In this document: piece after piece, positions 55,923-64,000 of the stretch
Numbering within the stretch: the stretch's first letter is position 1
How the letters are laid out: each line of letters begins with the position of its first letter
Assembly: GCA_018105865.1 (NCBI GenBank)
Contig: CM030861.1
Location: 2,765,484 to 2,829,483, forward strand
Source: Metaphire vulgaris
Lineage: Eukaryota > Annelida > Clitellata > Crassiclitellata > Megascolecidae
Reading direction: 5' to 3'
DNA length: 64,000 nucleotides
Notes under the pieces: generated by a model
Databases searched by the model: none
What the model saw: the letters and a program-made list of their open reading frames with translations, nothing else
What the model was told of the DNA's origin: nothing
Made by a program: the position numbers and the translations under genes

Positions 55923-56475
55923 CAGTGATGGACAACTAGTTAACTAATTAGTTACTAACTAAAAGTTTAACTATTTTTTAGTTATCTTCATAGTTTAATT
56001 AAATATAAATAGTTTAGTTAAAATGCTAGTTTAACTGAAAAATGTTAGTTAATAACTAAATAGTTTAACTAAAACTTTTTAGTTGGTGTCCCGAATTTTC
56101 AATAACAGTCTCTTTTCAATCTATTCCTTTCTGGGTCATTTCTTCCAAACAAACCTGACAAACTTGGGTTCCTGCAGTCTAGACTAAGACTTAAATATTA
56201 AATAGACAATAATTAATGAATTTAATGTTTCATTGACTTATATGTTCATGTTGCGAGCATCGTCTATGTTTTCATGAACACATAGGCCTACCCGATACCT
56301 ATGAGTATGAAATAGTTGTAAAATAAGTTGCAAAAAGTTTAACTATATTTTTTAGTTTAGTTAACTATTTTAGAAAGTTAGTTTACAACTACAAGTTTAA
56401 CTACTTATTTCTAGTTTAAATTTAGTTATAGTTTAACAGTTTTAACTAATGTTTTTAGTTAGTTGCCCATCACTG
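55923..56475. mobile_element. hAT-type element with AGTTTAACTA arrays, 553 bp
   Basis: Ends CAGTGATGGACAACTAGTTA and TAGTTAGTTGCCCATCACTG. TTAGTTAACTA-type motifs fill both flanks. The TSD is weak (5 of 8). No transposase remnant is seen. Confidence 0.75.
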
Positions 56476-56501
56476 TATCTAATATATATGAAGGGCTTAT
56501 G

Positions 56502-57144
56502 CAGGCCCGCCGAGAGAAATTCCGGGCGGCCGGGCCCCTGTGCAGAATGGCCGGCGGGCCGCGAAAATTTAAAAAAAATTTTTTTTTAAATTTAAAATTT
56601 TTTAAATTTTTTTTTAAAATACCATTTTTTTGCTTGTCATTGGTTTAACCCCAATTAACCGACACGATGTCATGTTGCAACTCTCGAAAACTAGTGATGA
56701 CCTTTTTTCTTGTCTCTCTTTCACATTCAGTAGCGTCATTTCACACTTTTCTTGGGAGCGAGATAATTTTTTGGCCAAATTTTGGCTAATTTTGAGCAAT
56801 TTTTGGACCAATTTTGGCAAATTTGAAAAATTTTGGACAATTTTGGCGATTGTTTTTGCACATTTCACATTTATTTTTTACTTAATACATTACATTATTT
56901 CTTCATTTTCCTTGGAAGGGGAGGCCCGCCTGCCCCTCCCCCAAATGATGCCCCTATTCACACTGTTCATTTTGATGCTTTTGATGTCCTCAGGCCAGGA
57001 CCCCCTTTTTACTCGCCGGGCCCCTTTCCTTAGTGTTATTATTGGTATTATTGTTAATTATGCATATTCATCATCGGCCCGGGCCCCCTCCAGACCGCCG
57101 GGCCCCTGTGCATTTGCCCTCTGTTCCCCCTCTCGGCGGCTCTG
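56502..57144. mobile_element. MITE, CAGGCCCGCCGAGAG termini, 643 bp
   Basis: Ends CAGGCCCGCCGAGAG and CTCTCGGCGGCTCTG; TSD GGCTTATG versus GGCCTATA, 6 of 8. Variants of the shared module near 56628 and 56696 (reversed). The centre repeats AATTTTGG motifs. Open frames across it are not genes. Confidence 0.65.
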
Positions 57145-57146
57145 GG

Positions 57147-57188
<42 letters not shown>

Positions 57189-57192
<4 letters not shown>

Positions 57193-57389
57193 GGCGTGGC
57201 GAGGGGCGTGGGGGCAGGGGGAATATGCCCCCGGGCGCCGAGGTGAGGGGGCGCAAAAATCGGATATTTGGGTAAGCGAAATGCATAATAAATTAGACAA
57301 AACATGTGCGACGACCTTTTTTGCTCGTCAGCAGTGTTGGGGCGCCAACGGTACACTTTGCCCCCGGGCGCCGATACCTCGCTACGCCA

Positions 57390-57392
<3 letters not shown>
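57189..57392. mobile_element. hAT-type MITE, CAGTGGCGTAGC family, inside (AT)n, 204 bp
   Basis: Ends CAGAGGCGTGGCGAGG and CGCTACGCCACTG, inserted in an AT microsatellite (57151-57188 and 57393-57422), so TATATATA flanks both sides. A reversed shared module GACCTTTTTTGCTCGTCA is at about 57313-57330. Confidence 0.8.
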
Positions 57393-57427
<35 letters not shown>

Positions 57428-57622
57428 TATATTTATATCGAGGAACATTTCCAGACATCGAATCGGACGAAGAGAGTTGGCCACACAATCTGTATCGGAA
57501 CAGTTTTTCATAAGTGCTTCGGGAACTAAGTACCGAGGGCAATTTATATATACACACACATATATGCCTATATATGTATATATATAAAATTATATATATA
57601 TATATAATATATATATATATAT
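57393..57622. repeat. (AT)n tracts and dispersed repeat
   Basis: AT tracts at 57393-57422 and 57575-57622 enclose sequence related to 52150-52260 (GGACGAAGAGAGTTGG, GGGAACTAAGTACCG). Confidence 0.7.
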
Positions 57623-57929
57623 AATTTTCTACGTGATAAGTAGAGTTCTACATGACAAACTACAGTAGGCCATACGTACCCAGAGGTAAATGTCAGTTCG
57701 ATTTTCTCTCGCTGAAGTAGGCCTATAAGACGATTATTTATTTAACCAAAATATTATTCAAATGATTTTAATCGTGAAAATTGTTTGCTATCGAAAGATT
57801 TCCCTGTGAGCTGTTATCTGTCTCATTGGTCTTCGCCGTGATCTGTTCTCCGTCTTTATAGCATCGTCTGTCTGTTTGTTGCGTCTGTTTATAGTCGCAT
57901 CCGTTTCAAAGACTAGGACCGTCTATCTC

Positions 57930-57930
<1 letters not shown>

Positions 57931-57982
<52 letters not shown>
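57931..57982. repeat. Microsatellite (GT)n
   Basis: Pure GT repeats. 57623-58632 otherwise holds no recognised gene or element. Confidence 0.95.
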
Positions 57983-57985
<3 letters not shown>

Positions 57986-58632
57986 TGTGGCTGCTTAGTT
58001 CATTACGTAAGACAACGAGCGACAGAGAAAGAGAGACCAATCGCTGTGCGCAGTCCGTGGGTCGGGGAAGAAGCATGACATTTTATAGATAAGAATGAGA
58101 TTCCTCAAGTGCGCTTCAGAACATATCTACTGTACAATGAATTATTTATGTAGATAGTTGCGATGGGTTTATGGTTCTGTAGACACTCGATGATTCGAGC
58201 GCTTAGACATGCCCTAGCGGCCTAGCCCCTCAGAAGTAGCCTACTGTCAGTAGCCCATGTTCTCTCGATATAGGAAGTGGTGGGGAGGAACGACAGGAAG
58301 AATGTGACAGGCGTATTCATTGGCTTCTAATATTTCATCCATTCAAGTGTTTAGGCTTGTCTATATGCAAGAATGTCCTAACTTCCTATTTTATCTTTCT
58401 TGATTCTTCTTGTCTGCCCAGGTGTCTCAGTCGGTAGGAATTCCGTCACCTGGAATGATTGTCCGCGTGGATTCAATGCATGGGACTATAGAGACGATTT
58501 CGTTTCTCGGGCAGTCTCGCCTGTCCCTCTGTACCGTCTGTGCAATGTCTCGAGGTTTGCTGTGCTCTGATATCTTAGCGACAGCAGAAAGTGAAGTTTT
58601 AGTAGCTGTCTACCAAGAATAGATGCTGCAAC

Positions 58633-58786
58633 CAGTCTCCAGGCCTTTGAGGAGGGAGGAAATTGACTTGGCCGGAGGCGAAGAAACAACACAGTTCAAT
58701 GTCAGTTCTGACATTTGGGGGAATTTTGAGGTGCTTTTTTTTGGGGGGGGGGGGATTTCCCCATAACAGGCCTGGATAAAGCACTG
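58633..58786. mobile_element. hAT-type MITE, CAGTGTTTTATCCAG family, 154 bp
   Basis: Left end CAGTCTCCAGGCC is decayed; the right end CAGGCCTGGATAAAGCACTG matches 1383-1568, as does ACACAGTTCAATG and a G run. TSD GCTGCAAC versus GCTACAAT, 6 of 8. 58787-59440 shows no gene. Confidence 0.65.
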
Positions 58787-59439
58787 GCTACAATAAATAC
58801 AGTACCTGACAGAGCAGCCACACGCAATTGACAAAACACGTGCAACAACCGCGGCTGGACGCAGCGACGCAAGACAGAAAGCGACAGAGATGATTGATTT
58901 GCAGGAATGAAGCTCACGCAAGATGAAAAAGACGCGCATTACATTATTGGTTTTGGTTCTATAAATTTTGTAAGTTGTAACGTCACGAATTTGTAAATTT
59001 GTTTACAGTGACAGAAGTGTTATTGCTCTAGAACACTCTAGACTGCAATTCTTTCTCCTCAATGTGAGGTGTTTGAGGTGTTTTTGAGGGTGATTTACCT
59101 ACTGGCTAGAGTGCTCTTAGTATAACCTCACGTTGGTTGATGGTGGGTGGAGGGCAGACAATTTAATTCCATTGAATCTGCGGACATCTTAGTCACTCGA
59201 AACCACTCCATCCGCAATCTTAATTATTTTTATCACACGAAAGCCCTCACATTAGACCTAAATGAAACTCTCTTCCTCTGTCTGTCAGACTTTAAAGTGT
59301 ATCCACAAATTTTAATGACCATAGAAGGTTTTTTCACAGAATCGCAAAAGTCGGAATCGCCTTCGAATCGAAATTTGAATTCTTTCGCAGTGGGATTTTT
59401 CCGTCAGAGATGGATCTTCCAAACTGATATCTACGTGAG

Positions 59440-59735
59440 ATCATGAGCATCTGTAGCCAAAAATAGCAATGAGGATCTTTGGGAGAAAACGTCGCAAGAA
59501 ACAGTGGAACTGCAGATTAAACAAAGAAAATGGAGGCGGATTTGACACACGCCAAGGAAACCCCCGAACAATACCACAAGGCAAACGCTTTCATGGACTC
59601 AGCAAGGAAAACGAAAAAGAGGAGGACCAGAGAATACGTGGAAAAGGTGGAAAAGAACAATAGACAATGAACTCGGCTGGGACGATGCATGGTCCTATTA
59701 GCGGAGGATCGAACTGCGTGGAAGAATCTTGTCAG
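59440..59735 (+). mobile_element. RTE-like LINE C-terminal fragment
   Basis: The sequence gives NEDLWEKTSQETVELQIKQR then, in shifted frames, GKRKRGRPENTWKRWKRTID and a W/K-L-V end, the conserved extreme C-terminus of such RTs. At least two frameshifts. Confidence 0.75.
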
Positions 59736-59886
59736 TCAGAGCCGGCGCGTGACTTTCGGGGACCCCCTGCAATTTTTACGATCGCAACGTTTTTGAAATG
59801 TCTTGACGAGCAAAAAAGGTCATCCGTATATATTTTTGCCTCTTCAAATGGCCTGACGAGCAACAAAAAAAGAGGTCACTGCAGCT

Positions 59887-59888
<2 letters not shown>
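59736..59888. mobile_element. MITE half, CAGAGCCGGCGCG family
   Basis: CAGAGCCGGCGCGTGACTTT and the following GGGGACCCCCTGC are the inverse of the right part of 45201-45457. Two shared modules, about 59802-59823 and 59857-59882. The far end is lost at the GA microsatellite. Confidence 0.7.
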
Positions 59889-59889
<1 letters not shown>

Positions 59890-59965
<76 letters not shown>

Positions 59966-60110
59966 CAGCTGACAGACAGAGACAGAGACAGAGACAGAGA
60001 CAGACAGAGAGACAGACAGAGAGACAGACAGACATACAGAGACAGAGATAGAGATAGAGACATACAGCGAAAGAGAGTGAAAGAGACAGACAGACAGACT
60101 GACAGACGTG
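59890..60110. repeat. Microsatellite (GA)n/(CAGA)n
   Basis: Pure GA to about 59935, GAAA, then imperfect GACAGA repeats. Confidence 0.95.
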
Positions 60111-60189
60111 CCTGATCGTTATCGGGTATTTTCCTAGATATCGGTGGTTATGAGTCAACGATTACGATAACGTCGTCTTATAAGTTATA

Positions 60190-60320
60190 ATCCGCCATCT
60201 TGTTAATTTTGTGCATCGGAAATTCCAGAGTCCGCCTGCATTTTCTTTGTTTAGATCTGTAGTTCCGCTGTTTCTTTCGATGTTTTCTTCCAAAGAACCT
60301 CGTTGCCTTTGCACTTAGAG
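60190..60320 (-). mobile_element. RTE-like LINE fragment, inverted relative to 59440
   Basis: Minus strand reads NEVLWKKTSKETAELQI then a stop, the same segment as at 59490. Confidence 0.65.
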
Positions 60321-60424
60321 TTCGGCAATGACGGATTATGAGGACCGACTAAAGACACTGCACTTAAGCTTCTGTGTCGAGACACACGAGACCTAATTAG
60401 CGCCCGAAAACTTAACGTCAATGT

Positions 60425-60633
60425 CAGGGCCGGATTAAGGTCCGAGTGGGCCGGGGGCTGAGAAAAAAGGCCGTCGCTTATACTGAAAATCTCTGACAAG
60501 CAAGCAAAAAATGTTATTTCCCTTCCAAATAGTGCTGACAAGCAAAAAAGGTTATCTCGAAAATCGGTGGGCATATTTTCATGATGGGCCGGGGGGCTAC
60601 AGCCCCCTCAGCCCCCGCCTTAATATGGTCCTG
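60425..60633. mobile_element. hAT-type MITE, CAGGGCCGGATTAAGG termini, 209 bp
   Basis: Ends CAGGGCCGGATTAAGG and CCTTAATATGGTCCTG; TSD GTCAATGT versus GTCAATCA, 6 of 8. Two shared modules near 60490 and 60537. Confidence 0.75.
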
Positions 60634-61252
60634 GTCAATCAATCGTCCATTTATCGTCCAGTCTGCAGGTGATAAGTTTTTATTAAGCCATCGACAAAAT
60701 TTTACGCGCATTTCTTCAAATAGGCCTTTAGTCGAACATGAATGTAACAACAGCACTAGCAGCTGCACAAGTGCTATTGCTATCAGATAGGCATACAGTG
60801 TAGGTGCGTTTAATTTAGACCTATGACAAATTAATTTCTCCGTAACAATGCGCGTCCGCTGAATTTCTTGGAACGTGCCTAATATTGCTGACGACGTGCT
60901 TTTTCTGCGTACGATGGCCGTGCCTAGACAGAAACGTCAACCTACTCAACAAATGGTGGCAAACGAACCACTGCACGCGAGTGCTATCTCCATTCGCGTA
61001 ACCATGGGGATGGAGGGGAGGAACGGGCCCAATATTCAGACTGAGTCCGATCGTGAGATTTGAACAAAACCGTTGAGAAATTTATAAGGGGTGAGTAGCA
61101 TAAGAGAAGAGCAGAGCACAGAAGAATGTGGCGTAGCCTATTTGACGCACTGAGATGCTTTTTTTAGTTCGCCGGAAACTTTTTAACCCGGAAATGTCGG
61201 CGTGCGTCCCTTTATCCCCCTATTATCCCGGAACCCTGGCTACGCCACTGGT
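60634..61252. other. Intergenic DNA ending in a lone MITE terminus
   Basis: GGCTACGCCACTG at about 61240-61252 is a right end of the CAGTGGCGTAGC family; its left end was not found. No gene seen. Confidence 0.4.
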
Positions 61253-61289
61253 TATCTATGTAAAGGAAAATATTCACAAAGGAAAATAC

Positions 61290-62930
61290 AACCAACATAC
61301 CAAAGCCCATTAATTTATTTTGTGGAAAAGAGGAGGAAGCATTATCAGACATAAATTGCAGTAAAGAGTGTGTCCTGGAAATTCTGAGTCAAATGAAAAC
61401 TGACAAAAGCCCCGGAATAGACAATATACACCCAAAATTTCTGTATGAGGTAAGACATGAGGTTAGTGAGGTAATAGCCACAATATTCAATATGTCACTT
61501 AAATCGGGAATAGTCCCTAGGGACTGGAGGGATGCAGTAGTCACTCCTATATTCAAAAAGGGTAACCGTGGGGAGCCAGGAAATTATAGGCCTGTGAGTC
61601 TGACCTGTATAGTGTGTAAAGTTCTGGAGAAAATAATGAAAGCAAATATATTGGACCATCTTATGAGACACAAGATTTTAAAGGATAGCCAGCATGGGTT
61701 TATTAAGGGAAGATCTTGCTTAACAAACATACTGGACTTTTGGAGGAGATTCACGACAAGCTAGATGAGGAAAGGCAGTTGATGTAGTATACCTGGACTT
61801 TGCAAAAGCATTCGATAAAGTACCTCATTCAAGACTGGCAGTCAAGCTTCAGGCCAGTGGAATTAGAGGTAAAGTTCTTGGATGGATAAAAACTGGCTTC
61901 AGAGCAGAAGACAGAAGGTAGGTATAAGAGGCAAGTATTCAGATTGGGCTGAGGTCATAAGTGGGGTGCCACAAGGTTCAGTGTTGGGACCTCTGTTGTT
62001 TTTAATATACATCAACGACATCGATGATGATATAATGTCAAAAATTTCAAAATTCGCTGATGACACAAAACTGTGTGGACAGAGTGACAGTGAAGCAGAA
62101 GCAAAAATTTTACAACAAGACCTTAATAGACTATCCCAGTGGTCGGCAGATTGGCAAATGCTTTTAATACAGATAAATGCTCGGTGATGCACATTGGGAA
62201 GAAGGGAACAGATCATGAGTTTAAGTTATGTGGGAAGGGACTAAAAGTGACAAACGAGGAGAAAGATCTAGGGGTCATCATGCATAACAGCTTAAAGCCA
62301 TCTAGGCAATGTGCAGAGGCAGCTAATAAGGCCAACAAAATTTAGGTATGATCAAAAGAACGATAGTGAGCAGAGAGAAGGATGTAATAATAAGACTTTA
62401 CAAGACATTGGTACGTCCACATTTAGAGTATTGTGTTCAAGCATGGTGTCCATTCCTGAAGAAAGACATAGAGACCTTAGAAAGAGTGCAACACAGAGCA
62501 ACAAAGATGATCAAGGGATATCACAAACTAACCTATGAGGAAAGGCTAAATCACTGTGGATTAACAACCCTGGAAAAAAGAAGAGAGAGAGGGGATTTGA
62601 TCGAGACATACAAAATACTAACTAACAAAGTGGAAATGCCAAAGGAAAGATTTTTTACAATGAAGCAGTATGATCGAACCAGAGGACACAGCATGAAACT
62701 GTTCAAGAAACGGGTTGGGAGACATAAACAGCATTTTTTTAGTGCAAGAGTGGTGGACAGATGGAATGAACTGGATGAGGGGATAGTAACGGCTGCAACT
62801 GTAAACGAGTTCAAAATAAACCTCAGTAGTTTAGGATATTAGATTGGACGGGAGCAACAGTGGTTCTCACACAGGGCAGTCCCTACTGAACCACTTTAAA
62901 CCTTGTTATATTATATTATATTATATTAAA
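61290..62930 (+). mobile_element. CR1-like LINE, RT to 3' tail, frameshifted
   Basis: Segments in order: MKTDKSPGIDNIHPKFLYEV (61393), PIFKKGNRGEPGNYRPVSLT, VVYLDFAKAFDKVPHSRLAV, ISGVPQGSVLGPLLFLIYIN, KFADDTKLCG (catalytic FADD), LGVIMHNSLKPSRQC, and an intact C-terminal frame 62348-62842 ending INLSSLGY. At least four frameshifts or stops (about 61764, 61890, 62160, 62343). The 3' hairpin is at 62858-62902, followed by a TATTA-type tail (62906-62928). 5'-truncated. Confidence 0.92.
62858..62902 (+). repeat. LINE 3'-terminal hairpin
   Basis: CAGTGGTTCTCACACAGGGC and GTCCCTACTGAACCACTTTA pair as a two-part stem. The same fold ends other LINE copies at 10386, 11458, 16477 and 20446 and the two SINEs. 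Confidence 0.85.
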
Positions 62931-64000
62931 GGCCAAATATGATTGATTATGGTACCAGGCATTTTCACAGGAATTTGCGTTCGAGGGGCCCCGTAATTGC
63001 AGGGGTGTCAATGTCCAGTGCTTCATCTCAACCAACCTACGGCCCGCGGGCCACATCCAACCCGCCAGTGAGTTAGGCGTTTAGTGATCCGATCAGCGGC
63101 CGGGGAGAGGGGGAAGATCAGCGGAGATATACCCGGTAGACGTTTAGTAGTCAGATCAGCGGCTATAGAGGGGTGCTGGGGCCAGATGACCGGCTGTACA
63201 ACTATTTTATGTTATCCCTTCCATCTCCGCTGATCTTCCTCCTCACCCCCAGCATGACTCCATAGCCGCTGATCGGATCTCTAAACGTCTATATGATTAT
63301 GTCAAACTGAGATAAGCGGATCAGCTCAGCTCAGCGGATTATTATCACCCAGGATCCGGTCTGTACAAGAACCAATGCAACTAAGGCCCACTTCAAATGT
63401 GAAAATCGTACGAGTCAATGCGAGAGCAGCCGCGTAATTACGATTCTATCGTTGTTGTAAAAGTGAATCTGGCAGAATTTATGTCGCCATAAGAGCGACT
63501 CTTTAGAAATGTTTATTTGACCGATCTCATCATAAACCGAAGAGGGTTGGAATATATAGGGATGTACGAGTGACAGTGATTTTCAACACAGAAGAAATAG
63601 ACCTAGGCCTACTACTAAACCGGTCAAATCCAGTTATTTTTATTATTGTTATTGTTATTCATCACCTAGTGCTGTTACGGTTAACCGAACCGAACCGAAA
63701 CCGCGGTTTTTCGGTCAAAACCGAACCGAACCGAAACCGCGGTTTTGACCATGCAAATTGGACGGTTTTCTTCCGTTTTAACCCTAGGTTAGGGTTAGGG
63801 TTAACACTAACCCTATGATCTCTTTTTTCAATGCATTAAATGCATTTAATGCATTAAATGCATTTAATGCATGTTGAATGCAGTTCAATCAATGCACAGC
63901 TTTTAAACGCTAAAATAACGAGTGTTGTTCTTCTGGCATGTCTATATTTCTATGATGAGTCAGAGTCTGACGTCATTATTGAAATCAGTAAAAACAATTT
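62931..64000. other. Intergenic repeats at the window end
   Basis: Repeated ATCAGCGGC/CCGCTGATC motifs in both directions (63080-63340) suggest a decayed inverted-repeat element. AACCGAACCG motifs start at about 63670 as in 9251-9355. TTAGGG repeats lie at 63788-63802 with an inverted partner, and a TGCATTAAATGCATTTAA tandem palindrome at 63832-63872. No gene seen. Confidence 0.5.

Noticed and set aside
56630..57529. 299-residue frame as a gene
   Set aside because: It runs through a MITE, an AT microsatellite and a second MITE.
58410..58622. 70-residue frame following a splice-acceptor-like site
   Set aside because: No recognised domain, no partner exons, and it ends at a MITE; too weak to call.

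Overview
The window is nuclear DNA from an animal. It has intron-rich genes with GT-AG splicing, an interferon regulatory factor (IRF) family gene, and very dense transposable elements and microsatellites. The mix of hAT MITEs, CR1/L2-like and RTE-like LINEs, a Mag-like Gypsy element, tRNA-derived SINEs and a foldback element fits a marine invertebrate. I cannot name the phylum from sequence alone.

Only three host genes can be supported. (1) An IRF-family transcription factor on the + strand, eight coding exons, 10957-20124. I assembled a 390-residue reading frame with every splice phase consistent. It has a complete tryptophan-cluster DNA-binding domain and no recognisable IRF-association domain. 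(2) PAK1IP1 (yeast MAK11 relative), a WD40 ribosome-biogenesis and PAK-binding protein, + strand, eleven coding exons, 31441-44715, 469 residues. (3) An intronless NHL-repeat protein on the - strand, 46095-47585, 496 residues, tail-to-tail with PAK1IP1. No tRNA, rRNA, CRISPR or bacterial-type feature was seen.

Layout: 1-10.9 kb is nearly all short DNA transposons, several with 8-bp target-site duplications (TSDs) readable by eye, plus SINE/LINE fragments and long microsatellites. 10.9-20.1 kb is the IRF gene, with a PIF/Harbinger remnant and small MITEs in its introns. 20.4-31.1 kb is a nest of insertions: one LINE is split by a hAT element and by a nearly complete Gypsy element, and another LINE is split by a hAT-like element that carries an RT fragment which itself holds a MITE. 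31.4-47.6 kb holds PAK1IP1 and the NHL gene; PAK1IP1 introns carry LINE 3' ends, a 2.3-kb hAT element with a BED-finger remnant and a LINE inside, a piggyBac-like MITE, and a 54-bp perfect palindrome. 47.7-64 kb is repeats again, including a foldback element with tandem-repeat arms, more hAT MITEs and a frameshifted CR1-like LINE.

The most interesting patterns lie in the repeats. First, a roughly 20-bp module (consensus TGACRAGCAAAAAAGGTCAT) recurs in at least nine MITEs whose termini differ. Second, at least seven hAT-type families each carry their own short-motif array just inside the ends. Third, LINE copies and tRNA-derived SINEs share a conserved 3'-end hairpin, which suggests a SINE-LINE partnership.
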